Part shown: piece after piece, positions 8,155-15,744 of the stretch
Position numbering within the stretch: position 1 is the first letter of the stretch
How the letters are laid out: every line of letters starts with the position of its first letter
Assembly: GCA_030041095.1 (NCBI GenBank)
Contig: JASHON010000042.1
Span: 1 to 33,096 of the forward strand
Source: Terriglobia bacterium
Lineage (GTDB): Bacteria > Acidobacteriota > Terriglobia > UBA7540
DNA: 33,096 nt
Direction: 5' to 3'
Notes under the pieces: generated by a model
Told to the model about the DNA's origin: nothing
What the model saw: the letters and a program-made list of their open reading frames with translations, nothing else
Database searches by the model: none
Translations under genes and position numbers: made by a program

Positions 8155-8415
8155 ATGAAGCCGAAGTCTGAACTTACGCCGGAGATCCGGCCAGAATCAA
8201 GAAGGGTCCTTGCGAACTGTGAAGGGCTGGGGCACGTGTGCGAATGCGGCGCCGTCCATCTGGTGCTGGGCGCGGTGAGCCTCAGCTTCTCGCGCCAATC
8301 ATTCATTCAGGCGGCCGAACTTATGATGAGTGCGGCCAGACAGTTGATGCACCCTTCTACAAGGGCCGGAATTCGAAAGGAAAGCCCAACTGGCAGTGGC
8401 GAAATAATTCATTGA
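8155..8415 (+). CDS. Small conserved-type protein with CxCG-x2-H metal-site motif
   Basis: 86 residues; ATG 8155 follows AGGAGA by 8 nt, 17 nt after the receptor stop. The middle reads GLGHVCECGAVHLVLGAVSLSFSRQSFIQAAELM: His27, Cys29, Cys31 and His35 could form one metal site, followed by a strand-helix unit. Similar short 'CxCG..HL.LG..SL' proteins occur in bacteria, but I know of no assigned function. There is no signal peptide, so it is probably cytoplasmic. The tail after about residue 68 is low-complexity. It lies between the receptor and the exported CbiX-like gene (14 nt before the latter), so a role in metal handling is plausible but unproven. Confidence 0.65.
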   Translation: MKPKSELTPEIRPESRRVLANCEGLGHVCECGAVHLVLGAVSLSFSRQSFIQAAELMMSAARQLMHPSTRAGIRKESPTGSGEIIH

Positions 8416-8429
8416 AACGGAGACGCAGA

Positions 8430-9521
8430 ATGAAAACCCTTCTTTCGAAATCTATTATCGTTGGCTTACTGGCCACCCTGGCGGGGCTCACGCCAGAGTT
8501 TGCCACAATTTCGAGTTCCTCAGGCGCACAAGCGGCCAGCGGCATTCTCCTGCTGGCCCACGGCGGCAGCAAAAAGAAATGGAACAAGGACGTGGATGCG
8601 CTGGCAGCACAGGTCAGAAAAACCATGCCGGTGCAGGTGGCATTCGGAATGGCGGACAAGATAACCCTGCAGGCCGCCATCGACCGCCTCACTCAACAAG
8701 GCGTACGAGAGATTGTAGCCGTGCCGCTGTTTATTTCCTCGCATAGTTCGTTGATCGAATGCGAGCGTTATCTGCTGGGCCTGCGCGCCAAGGCTCCGGC
8801 GGACTTGGCGATGTTTGCCGGGATGCACCACCATTCAGTGGGTCATATGGGAATGAGTTCCGATGACCCCGCTGCAGATCTGACGACGCCGGTTAAATGT
8901 CCGGTCCCGATCCATATGACCTCGGCGATTGACCATAGCCCGCTTGTAGCCCAAATTTTGCTCTCCCGAGCCGAACGCCTGAGCAAGAATCCCAGGCGCG
9001 AGACAGTTGTCCTCGTGGCGCATGGCCCGGACTCAGACGAAGAGAATCAGAAATGGCTGGTGGACATGAGCATCCTTGCGGACACGATGCGGAGAAGTAG
9101 TCAGTTCAAGCGCATCGAAGCCCTGACGCTTCGAGACGATGCCCCGGAGCCGATCCGCTCCCGAGCCACTGCCCAACTGCGAGCCACGGTGGAGCGCGCT
9201 GACCGGCAAGACAATCGGGTCCTGGTAGTGCCTCTGTTGATTTCCTACGGCGGCATTGAAAAGGGCATTAAAAAGCGACTGGCAGGCCTTAAATACGTGA
9301 TGAGCCGCCAAGGGTTGCTGCCGGACGCGCGCATGGCCGAATGGGTCCTGCAACAAGCGCAGGGCAGCCTGAATTCCACTTCACAGCCTGAGCGAAGACG
9401 GTCCTCTGTTCAACGATCCGACGTGCGCCCCGAGCTTCAGCAGCGCGGTCGCCTCGTGCTCATGCGCCGTTCGTCAGGGCTGGCAGAGATCCCGGCCCGC
9501 AGCCCGCAATTGATCCCATAA
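8430..9521 (+). CDS. cbiX: Exported two-domain CbiX/SirB-like chelatase-family protein
   Basis: 363 residues from ATG 8430, with CGGAGA 6 nt upstream; a longer open frame exists but would overlap the preceding gene. Residues 1-36 form a signal peptide ending AQAA. Two CbiX-type repeats follow, opening with ILLLAHGG (His44) and VVLVAHGP (His198), the histidines that bind metal in cobaltochelatases. PLFISSHSS (His105) and a His/Met-rich loop, MHHHSVGHMGM (132-142), add possible ligands. Known CbiX/SirB enzymes insert Co or Fe into sirohydrochlorin in the cytoplasm, so an export signal is odd and argues for periplasmic metal or tetrapyrrole handling. The last 50 or so residues are disordered and basic. 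It is the third gene of the receptor operon. Confidence 0.85.
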   Translation: MKTLLSKSIIVGLLATLAGLTPEFATISSSSGAQAASGILLLAHGGSKKKWNKDVDALAAQVRKTMPVQVAFGMADKITLQAAIDRLTQQGVREIVAVPLFISSHSSLIECERYLLGLRAKAPADLAMFAGMHHHSVGHMGMSSDDPAADLTTPVKCPVPIHMTSAIDHSPLVAQILLSRAERLSKNPRRETVVLVAHGPDSDEENQKWLVDMSILADTMRRSSQFKRIEALTLRDDAPEPIRSRATAQLRATVERADRQDNRVLVVPLLISYGGIEKGIKKRLAGLKYVMSRQGLLPDARMAEWVLQQAQGSLNSTSQPERRRSSVQRSDVRPELQQRGRLVLMRRSSGLAEIPARSPQLIP

Positions 9522-9627
9522 CGGGAAAGGACCGGTGAAATGCCGCGGCATGCCGTAGCGGACGAGCAATAACCAACCATGCCCTGGTCCAAGAAGTTGT
9601 GACAAAACCGAGTGAAAGGGAAAAAGC

Positions 9628-9722
9628 CTCACGCGAAGCCGCAAAGCGACCGAGCTCCGCAAAGAGTATAAGGAACTTCGCCTTGCGCTTCTTTGCGCCT
9701 TGGCGTCTCTGCGAGAGGCCAT
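9628..9722. repeat. Inverted intergenic repeat of the CTTTGCG type
   Basis: The left half (CCTCACGCGAAGCCGCAAAG) and the right half (TTCTTTGCGCCTTGGCGTCT, then GCGAGAGG) are imperfect inverted copies. This kind of 'CTCACGC-AAG-CGCAAAG' repeat is scattered between genes in many environmental genomes. The flanks of the 9522-9773 gap show nothing else. Confidence 0.6.
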
Positions 9723-9773
9723 TGATTTCTTCACCGCTTCAATGGCCGGCGGAACCCGCACTTGTTCATCAAG

Positions 9774-10718
9774 TCACCATACCGACTCTTGGACGGGGAT
9801 AGTGATTCCGAGCTGTTTGAGCGCTTCAATAAGCTGAAGGTAGACAGGAGCAGGATTCGCCACTGCCGGGGGCAGGTGACCTGCCTGCCTGGCGGCTCTG
9901 GCTAGCCGTTCGAGGATGGCAGGAATCGCCGTCTCGGGAAGCCCCCTTACGCGGGTCCCGCGGTAGTTCGTCAGGATGCACTGGATGGCTTTCGGAAGGC
10001 GCTTGGGATCGACGGTTCCATCCAAACAGAGGTATGGCAGCTTCCAGGTCCGCGGATTCGATGGGTCGCTGACATAAGCGAAGCAGTGGGCGGGAAGCTT
10101 GTATTTCGGGTGAAGGACTCCTTCCTGCACTTGCACTACGTCGGACCCTGAAGTCCCGGCGATCGGCTCTTCGGGTAGCACGCGAAGCGCTGCCTCCTCT
10201 GCAGACTGGCGTGGACGATAAATTCCTTGCACGCTCAACCACCACAAATCGACCGGAGCCTCAGTTTGTTCGAGCGAGACGAAAGCCCGGTCCCGTTTGC
10301 CGCCATGCGCCAGATCGGCCGCATAGAGCATCACACCGTCGCTGACCGCCACGCAACGAACCTGTTGAGCTACGGCATAACCTACAGCTTGATCGAGTGC
10401 CTGGTCTACCGACCGCCGGTGCCATGCCAGCGTGCCCGGCCGCTTCGCTTCTATAATCAGCCAGCGAACGCCAAGGTGAGAAAGAACGATGTCTGCGTGT
10501 TCCACCTGTAGGTTGATGCCGGCAAGCGGCCAGTCGAGCACTCCCGTAAAAAGGTCTTCAAGAATGCTTTCAGTCACTTTTTCCAGGGGCTCTTTCTGGA
10601 AAGGATGAGTGGTAAGTCGCTCCATCCGCCTGCGAAGGAAGTCTGCCCACATTGAGCCAATCCGTTCCACGCAATGCCGATAAACAGCAAGATGCCCGAT
10701 ATCATCCAGCGATCCCAT
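9774..10718 (-). CDS. PD-(D/E)XK-like nuclease-domain protein (HsdR N-terminal-like)
   Basis: 314 residues from ATG 10718, which has GGTGAGG just upstream; a TTG at 10736 is an alternative start. The N-terminal half contains ILEDLFTGVLDW, then HADIVLSHLGVRWLIIEAKRPG. This is a D-x(13)-E-x-K arrangement typical of PD-(D/E)XK nucleases such as the HsdR N-terminal domain, followed by QALDQAVGYAVAQQVRCVAVSDG, where the usual conserved Q/Y helix and strand fall. The C-terminal half is not recognised. No helicase is present, so it is not a complete type I HsdR. It follows the restriction gene in the same direction after a gap of about 215 nt and may belong to the same defence locus. Confidence 0.65.
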   Translation of the reverse strand: MGSLDDIGHLAVYRHCVERIGSMWADFLRRRMERLTTHPFQKEPLEKVTESILEDLFTGVLDWPLAGINLQVEHADIVLSHLGVRWLIIEAKRPGTLAWHRRSVDQALDQAVGYAVAQQVRCVAVSDGVMLYAADLAHGGKRDRAFVSLEQTEAPVDLWWLSVQGIYRPRQSAEEAALRVLPEEPIAGTSGSDVVQVQEGVLHPKYKLPAHCFAYVSDPSNPRTWKLPYLCLDGTVDPKRLPKAIQCILTNYRGTRVRGLPETAIPAILERLARAARQAGHLPPAVANPAPVYLQLIEALKQLGITIPVQESVW

Positions 10719-10933
10719 GCCCGCCTCACCGTACAAACGACAAAATCATAATGCGGCCAGAGCGGTATTTCAATGTATGGGGAGGACAGGCCCAGCGTTG
10801 TGAGCCAAGCACTTTCTGGCGTCATCAGTCCTGACGGGAATGGCGTTCGACAGGCTCAACCACCCGCAATCTCACCCGTGCCCCGTGTATCTTGAAGGGC
10901 CAGCAACCGCTCATAGCCGGCAATCTCGGGCGA

Positions 10934-11492
10934 TTAAGTTCCCAGTGGTTCTACGTCGATCCCGATAATCCAAACCGGAACGGGCGGAAACGTGCGGCCC
11001 ATCCGCAGAAGGTCGCCGACCAGCATTTCGCAATACGACACTCCCGACGACATTTGCTTCCTGAGCCTGTTCATAGGAAGTATCTCGATACCGGCATCGA
11101 TCTCGCCGATGTTGTAAAAGTACTGGAATTTCTGCAAGTCGTACTGCATCGAAAAGTACTTGCCGAACTGAACTTCGGCGGCCACCCTCCCCGTTCACAA
11201 AATCAATCTCTTTGAAAGGTCTTGCGTCGGACGTCAGGCCCGGAATTTCGACACTCAGGTTGACCCGCTTTGCGCTCCACCCAAAACGCCGGAACCCGAC
11301 TTTTAACAATCTGTTCAGTTCTTTTGGTGCATAGAGCGGGCGGCCCAGGCGCGTCTTCTCATGGCTGATTTTCGTTCTCCTCGGGGATAGAACATTGCCT
11401 ATGAGCTCTCGAACCTCCATTTCAAGGCGGGAAAACCGCGTGTGTATGATTTCGAGTCCACCCAAGTGAGAAAACTCGTGAACAATTTTCAC
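10934..11492 (-). pseudogene. BglII/BstYI-like type II restriction endonuclease, one frameshift
   Basis: It starts at GTG 11492, overlapping the TGA of the control gene (GTGA). The first frame runs to FKEIDFVNG. The next frame, from 11185, continues VAAEVQFGKYFSM and ends GIDVEPLGT. Removing one base from the GGGG run (minus strand, 11189-11192) joins them as one protein of about 185 residues, close to BstYI (203) and BglII (223). The join restores Asp97, Glu106 and Gln108, the D-x8-E-x-Q active site of the BglII/BstYI family, so the cleaved site is likely GATC-containing. HIDAG-like (GEIDAGIEILP) and MSSGVSYCEMLVGDL segments also match the family. It is either a real inactivation or a homopolymer error. 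Confidence 0.8.
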
Positions 11493-11737
11493 GTTCGCTC
11501 CAACAGCCAGGCCACGCTAACTCTTAGCGCCTTCGCGAGCGCCACCAGCTCTGTGTCGGTGACGATCCGCTCTTGGTTTTCAACCTTAGAGATCCCCACC
11601 CTGTCGAGATGGACACCCAACGTCTCCAGGCGTGCTGACAATTCCGATTGAGTAAGGCGCGGGCTGACCCGCTGCCTGGCCTCCCGAATTCGGGGGCCGA
11701 CGATATTCCTCTTTCCGGTGATATAATCTGATCGCAA
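11489..11737 (-). CDS. XRE-family helix-turn-helix control (C) protein of the R-M system
   Basis: 82 residues, nearly all one HTH_XRE domain: IREARQR, then LTQSELSARLETLGVHLDRVGISKVENQ as the helix-turn-helix (positions about 18-50), then DTELVALAKALRVSVAWLL. The annotated start is a TTG at 11737 without a clear Shine-Dalgarno, so the exact N-terminus is uncertain. The gene overlaps the endonuclease start by 3 nt and precedes it in the operon, as C genes of type II systems do. The symmetric site at 11796-11814 between the divergent promoters is its likely operator. Small C proteins usually delay endonuclease expression until methylation is complete. Confidence 0.85.
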   Translation of the reverse strand: MRSDYITGKRNIVGPRIREARQRVSPRLTQSELSARLETLGVHLDRVGISKVENQERIVTDTELVALAKALRVSVAWLLERT

Positions 11738-11742
11738 GGCAG

Positions 11743-11755
11743 GCGCGTGACGCGC
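11743..11755. other. Short hairpin in the leader of the control gene
   Basis: GCGCGTGACGCGC is a perfect 6-bp inverted repeat around one base. It lies between the minus-strand -10 box and the TTG start of the control gene. It could weaken translation or act as a second protein site; there is no direct evidence for either. Confidence 0.35.
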
Positions 11756-11767
11756 TAAAGACCGCGC

Positions 11768-11814
11768 TTGATTATAGGGCAGGTCCGAATATATAATGTT
11801 CTAGTTTAGAACAT
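11768..11814 (+). promoter_or_regulatory. Divergent R-M promoters with a symmetric operator
   Basis: Plus strand: TTGATT (11768-11773), an 18-nt spacer, and TATAAT (11792-11797) point at the methyltransferase. Minus strand: TATAAT (11776-11771) points at the control/endonuclease operon and has no good -35. ATGTTCTAGTTTAGAACAT (11796-11814) is a perfect 8-bp inverted repeat with a 3-nt centre. It overlaps the -10/+1 of the methyltransferase promoter and the -35 zone of the other. Binding there could repress the methyltransferase and activate the control/endonuclease operon, the usual logic of C-protein switches. This is inferred from geometry. Confidence 0.7.
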
Positions 11815-11829
11815 CGTTTTCTCCACAAT

Positions 11830-12771
11830 ATGAAGCATTCCTCACAGCGACTGCCCTTCCCGATGCCGGGGTTCACCATGGCTCCGCGCTATTCGCGTGA
11901 TGCGCTCGTTACTGTTTTTCACGGTGATCGCTTGGAACTCTTCCGCGAGATTCCTTCAAAGGAGGCGCGTCTGATCGTAACCTCCCCTCCGTACAACATG
12001 GGCAAAAAGTACGAACGGAAAAGCAGTCTAGATGATTACCTGGAAGGGCAGCGGCAGACTTTGACCGAGGCAACGCGTATCCTCGCTGATGATGGCAGTT
12101 TGTGCTGGCAGGTGGGGAACCACGTCGAGGGGACCGAGGTCACTCCACTGGATGTTCTGATTTTCCCAATTTGCAAAGGGTTGGGGCTCAGGCTGAGGAA
12201 CAGAATCGTCTGGCATTTTGAGCACGGATTGCATTGCTCGCGGCGATTCTCAGGAAGGTATGAGACGATCCTTTGGTTTTCTAAGGGGGACCAGTACATC
12301 TTCAACCTGGACGCCGTGCGAATCCCGCAGAAATATCCAGGCAAGAAATACTTCAAAGGTCCGAAGATGGGCCAATATTCATGCAATCCTCTCGGGAAAA
12401 ATCCTGGAGATCTGTGGATTATTCCCAACGTCAAGCACAACCACATCGAAAAAACGGCACACCCGTGCCAGTTCCCCGTAGAGCTCATCGAGCGGCTGGT
12501 GTTGGCGCTGACGAATCCAGGAGATCTTGTCGTTGACCCTTACGGCGGTGTGGGTACTACGGCCTGCGCTGCGGTGATCAACAAACGCCGGGCAGCAATC
12601 TCAGACACTGTCGGCGACTATTTGGAAATCGCTCGCGAACGCGTGGAACTTGCCGCACTGGGCAGGCTTCAGGTACGCCCGAAAGACAGGCCGGTCTATA
12701 AGCCGGATCCACGAACGGCAGTAGCTAGACGCCCATCAGAGCTTGGGGCGCCCAGGCTACTTGAAATGTAA
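11830..12771 (+). CDS. Type II DNA methyltransferase, beta class (N4-cytosine or N6-adenine)
   Basis: 313 residues. The catalytic motif IV is TSPPYNMGK (SPPY at 52-55) and the AdoMet motif I is VVDPYGGVGTTACAA (Asp236 on). In this catalytic-then-AdoMet order the enzyme is beta class, and SPPY is commonest in N4-cytosine enzymes such as M.BglII. A RFSGRYETILWFSKGD segment and AHPCQFPVELIERL (motif X region) are also typical. There is no Shine-Dalgarno before ATG 11830, and the predicted transcript start is only about 26 nt upstream; ATG 11863 or 11878 are alternative starts. It is divergent from the control/endonuclease pair and intact, whereas the endonuclease is frameshifted, so the locus may now act as an orphan methyltransferase. 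Confidence 0.92.
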   Translation: MKHSSQRLPFPMPGFTMAPRYSRDALVTVFHGDRLELFREIPSKEARLIVTSPPYNMGKKYERKSSLDDYLEGQRQTLTEATRILADDGSLCWQVGNHVEGTEVTPLDVLIFPICKGLGLRLRNRIVWHFEHGLHCSRRFSGRYETILWFSKGDQYIFNLDAVRIPQKYPGKKYFKGPKMGQYSCNPLGKNPGDLWIIPNVKHNHIEKTAHPCQFPVELIERLVLALTNPGDLVVDPYGGVGTTACAAVINKRRAAISDTVGDYLEIARERVELAALGRLQVRPKDRPVYKPDPRTAVARRPSELGAPRLLEM

Positions 12772-13586
12772 TCTGGCGAACTAAACGACCCTCGGCTGTG
12801 AGACGAGGAGTTTCAACCATCCCCGATGGGGACATCGTAATGGCGTACGTCCCGTTCAGGATTTGTGTATCGCCATTCGTGGGTACATCGATCTTTCGAG
12901 CCGGTTCAGCCGCGCTCGTATCAAGAGCTTTGAGTTCCTCGACTCCTGAAGCACTCGCCCACCAACTCCTCAGCTTTTTTCGGAGCGGCATGCGTTGGTC
13001 CGGATTCTCGCACACGATTCTCTCACGCCCGGCACTATGCGAGATTGGCAAAGCGCTGACCGTCCCTAATACCTTGGGCATCAAGTTTTGTGACCAACAA
13101 ACCCAGTAAGTATTTTAGAATCAACAGAACATTTTCGTTGCAACCAACAAACCCAGCAAGTGTTGGAAACGACTTGAGTTATAGGAAACATGCCTTTCGT
13201 ATCCCAGTAAGTTTTTGAAAAAACGCAGGTTACAAGCCATACACCATAGGCAACACGCAACAGGCCAGAGGCAGCCGGCAAGCGGCGAGGAACACCGGAC
13301 GAATGACAACGGTCTTCTGGCAGCCAACCGCTGTCTTGAAAATGCGACAGGATTTCGTCACCAGGGTGCATTGGAGATCGGAACGGCTCATTTTCATAGC
13401 TTCGCGGGTGTCGCGAAGCGACATGACCAACCGACACCAAGCGAATTTTTCGGAACGCTCATTAACGACTCTTCGCGGCGCGTTGAACTTCCGGTGGTCA
13501 TCTGGAATGCCAGGTGGACGTGCATCTTCCCTCGCCGCCCGAAGCAGTTCTTCCTGGTCACCTCAATTCTCCTTGCTGGGGGTTAC
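12772..13586. other. Gene-poor stretch with short direct repeats
   Basis: ACCAACAAACCCAGYAAGT occurs at 13093-13111 and 13143-13161, exactly 50 bp apart, and CCCAGTAAGT recurs at 13203. A TGTCGC-GAA-GCGACA hairpin lies at about 13409-13423. A purine-rich run at 13250-13300 looks like degenerate tandem sequence. Open frames exist here (minus 13084-12725, plus 12798-13109, plus 13303-13689), but none has a ribosome site or a family pattern I recognise. The minus-strand 12725-13084 frame (119 codons) is the least unlikely gene. Confidence 0.4.
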
Positions 13587-13593
13587 GGCCGCG

Positions 13594-13845
13594 TTAGCGG
13601 CCACGGCCGGCAAACAATCCGGCGAGTCCGAGAAAGTGATACACCACCAGCCCCATCATGACGACCAGGTAAGCTCGCAGACCCAGTAGCGAAAGCCGCA
13701 CGCTTAAAGTCATGCGCATGGGCCCGAGTTTTTCGGTATCCACCTTTTGTTCAGGTTCGTCGTCGAGCGGATGAACCACCACAAAGAAGTTCTGCTCCCG
13801 CTCCTTCAGTTCTTCAGCATTCGTCAGCGCTCGAATCGTCGCCAT
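13594..13845 (-). CDS. Small membrane protein downstream of the Nramp-like gene
   Basis: 83 residues from ATG 13845, which has a strong GGAGGT 7 nt upstream; a start six codons earlier would overlap that site. The N-terminal half is soluble and charged (ELKEREQNFFVVVHPLDDEPEQK), and the C-terminal half is one long hydrophobic segment (LRAYLVVMMGLVVYHFLGLAG). A GGCCGC-GTTA-GCGGCC hairpin (13587-13602) sits over the stop codon. It follows the transporter gene on the same strand after 150 nt and could be co-transcribed. The function is unknown. Confidence 0.7.
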   Translation of the reverse strand: MATIRALTNAEELKEREQNFFVVVHPLDDEPEQKVDTEKLGPMRMTLSVRLSLLGLRAYLVVMMGLVVYHFLGLAGLFAGRGR

Positions 13846-13978
13846 CTCAATCACCTCCATCAAGAGTCTGCAATTCCTGTGACAGGATGCCGGAAAACTC
13901 GCCCCATCACGTCATCGAGAGAGCCTGCATTTGCTTTCAAACGAATACGCAGATGCTTCCCTGGGCCTGACGGACAGG

Positions 13979-13999
13979 CTTTTTCAGCAACCTGTTAAA
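13979..13999. repeat. Solitary terminal inverted repeat of the MITE family
   Basis: GCTTTTTCAGCAACCTGTTA matches the right-hand terminal repeat of the type 1 and 2 elements (compare GCGTTTTTCAGCATCCTGTTA at the end of the copy at 22195-22332). No element body is attached. It supplies the TAA (13997-13995, minus) that ends the Nramp-like gene, so an insertion or excision here probably reset the C-terminus. Confidence 0.55.
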
Positions 14000-15341
14000 T
14001 TCCGCCCTGCCTTCCTCCGGGGAAAAGGTTCGGGGCAACAACTTGTGCCGCCAGGACCAGAGAGAGGGCAAACAGGATGATGATCATCATCCAGTTCACC
14101 ACGTTATTCCAACGCTTGTTCGCATACTTCTCACCCAGGAGCTCCTTGTCGTTCAGAAGAAGCTGAAGAAAAATGATTGCCGGGGGCAGGATGATGCCGG
14201 CTAGTACCTGAACGCTCAGGATGATCAACTGTAACGGCGCGCGAGGGATCAAGACAATTGCTGCCGTCGCCGCAACGCACAAGACATAAATGCCGTAGAA
14301 ACCCGGTGCTTGCTTCACTTTCAGTTGCAAGCTGTGCGGCCAGCCTTTGACCTCGCCGTATGCCCACGAGCTCGACAGTGAGATGGCAGTGGAGCCGAGA
14401 ATCGCCGCATTAATCATCAGGATCAGAATTCCCGCGCGGATCCAGGGTCCCGTCAGGTGCGCCATCTCGTGGGCCATCTGCGCCGGATCGCGGAACGGGA
14501 TTCCGTGCGCGAGTGCGTAGTTGCCCGCAATCATCATGCAGCCAGCCACCACAATGGTGAAGCAAGCTCCTAACAGGGTGTCCACCTGAGCCCATTTCAC
14601 GTCCGAAGAGCGCAGCCGCTTGTCAGCAATGCAGCTCTGCTGGAAGAAGAGCTGCCAGGGGGCGATCGTCGTCCCAACGATGGCAATCACCAGAAACACC
14701 AGATTGGGCGTCAAGCCCCCCGCGGGCATTGTGGGAATGAGCGTGTTATGTACAATCTCGCTGACAGGAGGCCGCAGCAGTAGCGCAATCGCGATCCAGG
14801 CGGCATCGAGCAGGCACAAGGCCACAACAACCCGCTCCCATCGGCGGTAACTCCCCGTGAGCACGATCGCCATAAGGCCCGCGGCGGCCAGGAATACGCC
14901 AAGCTGCGGTGGAACGGCGAGCTGCCGCGTAGCCAGATCGACCGCCGCAAACTCGGTTACTAGAGTCAGAAAATTCACTAACTGCAGGTCCAGCAGGGAA
15001 AACAAGCCCCACCAGCGGCCGAACCGCCGGTAGATCATGGCGGCGTGCCCTTTGCCGGTGGCGATGCCCAACCGAACGACCATCTCCTGGATGAAGTAGG
15101 TGCAGGGCAACAAGAACAGCAGCAGCCATAGGAGGTGCGTTCCGTACTGTGCACCCGCCTGGACGTAAGTGGAGACGGCGCCCGCGTCGTTGTCCGCCTC
15201 CATCACGATGAGCCCCGGACCGGAAACCATCAGGAACGTCAGCAGATGGTGCGCCCACTTCGATCGCACTACCCTTCCGCCCCTTGGAACGACCGGGACC
15301 TTAATCCCCGCAGTCGCTTCCGGAATGAACAGCTTCGCCAT
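13995..15341 (-). CDS. Nramp-related metal transporter, probably magnesium (NrmT-like)
   Basis: 448 residues from ATG 15341 with AAGGAGG upstream, and about eleven membrane helices. The helix-1 metal motif reads MEADNDAGAVSTY (Asp50-Asn51-Asp52-Ala53-Gly54) in place of the canonical DPGN of Mn/Fe Nramps. Helix 6 reads TTIAPWQLFFQQS without the usual MPH methionine. These changes characterise Nramp-related magnesium transporters (NRMT/NrmT), in which loss of the methionine removes the preference for soft metals. The M-box riboswitch and terminator upstream independently point to Mg2+. The stop codon lies inside a MITE-end remnant, so the last residues (GGRQGGI) may not be ancestral. A small membrane protein gene follows. 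Confidence 0.88.
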   Translation of the reverse strand: MAKLFIPEATAGIKVPVVPRGGRVVRSKWAHHLLTFLMVSGPGLIVMEADNDAGAVSTYVQAGAQYGTHLLWLLLFLLPCTYFIQEMVVRLGIATGKGHAAMIYRRFGRWWGLFSLLDLQLVNFLTLVTEFAAVDLATRQLAVPPQLGVFLAAAGLMAIVLTGSYRRWERVVVALCLLDAAWIAIALLLRPPVSEIVHNTLIPTMPAGGLTPNLVFLVIAIVGTTIAPWQLFFQQSCIADKRLRSSDVKWAQVDTLLGACFTIVVAGCMMIAGNYALAHGIPFRDPAQMAHEMAHLTGPWIRAGILILMINAAILGSTAISLSSSWAYGEVKGWPHSLQLKVKQAPGFYGIYVLCVAATAAIVLIPRAPLQLIILSVQVLAGIILPPAIIFLQLLLNDKELLGEKYANKRWNNVVNWMMIIILFALSLVLAAQVVAPNLFPGGRQGGI

Positions 15342-15654
15342 GGCACACCTCCTTTCGCAGCGAATCGTAAATGCTGTTGATCTTCCACACAGCTCGGGCT
15401 CTCGCGTTCCCTACGACTTCGTTCTCGGCCAGAGAGCAAGGCGAGACCTACTGCCGTGTGAGTCGCGTATCGTCTGTCAGGTTGAAGGGCGAAGGGTGGG
15501 AAAAGAAACGGTGTGGTCGGGCGAGGATGAAAATCAGAACTTCCTGGTCACAACCGGCTCTAACATCCCATACAGTTCGCGTCGCTACCCGCAGGCTTGT
15601 CGCTGCTGTCTGTCATATACCTTTCTGGTGGTAGGTGAGACGCCAGAGGAGGGA

Positions 15655-15694
15655 AACTAAAATAGCCCCTCCTCGGGAGACGGAGAAAGGGCTA
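15655..15694 (-). terminator. Intrinsic terminator, likely M-box expression platform
   Basis: On the minus strand TAGCCC-TTT-CTCC pairs with GGAG-GGGCTA around the GTCTCCCGA loop (15694-15663), followed by ATTTTAGT. It lies about 50 nt after the M-box aptamer and 310 nt before the transporter start, as expected for Mg2+-induced termination. The competing anti-terminator was not worked out. A hairpin with CCGCA/TGCGG arms (15709-15732) lies between the two. Confidence 0.65.
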
Positions 15695-15744
15695 ACTCTG
15701 GGAATCGACCGCAATGGCCGTGGCCTATGCGGAACCGGATATCC

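Noticed and set aside
8238-8429. Extended N-terminus of the CbiX-like protein
   Set aside because: The frame is open upstream, but it overlaps the CxCG gene and lacks a ribosome site, whereas ATG 8430 has one and starts a good signal peptide.
12725-13084. 119-codon minus-strand frame overlapping the methyltransferase end
   Set aside because: It has no ribosome site and no recognisable domain, and overlaps 47 nt of a solid gene. It is mentioned in the gap entry only.
13093-13212. CRISPR array
   Set aside because: Only two full copies of a 19-nt repeat and one partial copy; spacers are not protospacer-like units and no cas gene is present.
13330-13440. HigA-like antitoxin start on the minus strand (SPMHPGDEIL)
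   Set aside because: The MHPG-x-EIL string resembles HigA, but the frame does not continue into a helix-turn-helix and no toxin is adjacent. A chance match or a very short relic cannot be told apart.
15620-15720. A second M-box on the plus strand (GGTAGGTGAGACGCC)
   Set aside because: The opening resembles the M-box start, but the CACTGCCC and GTGCTAAAGC blocks do not follow. The segment is better explained as the terminator of the minus-strand M-box.
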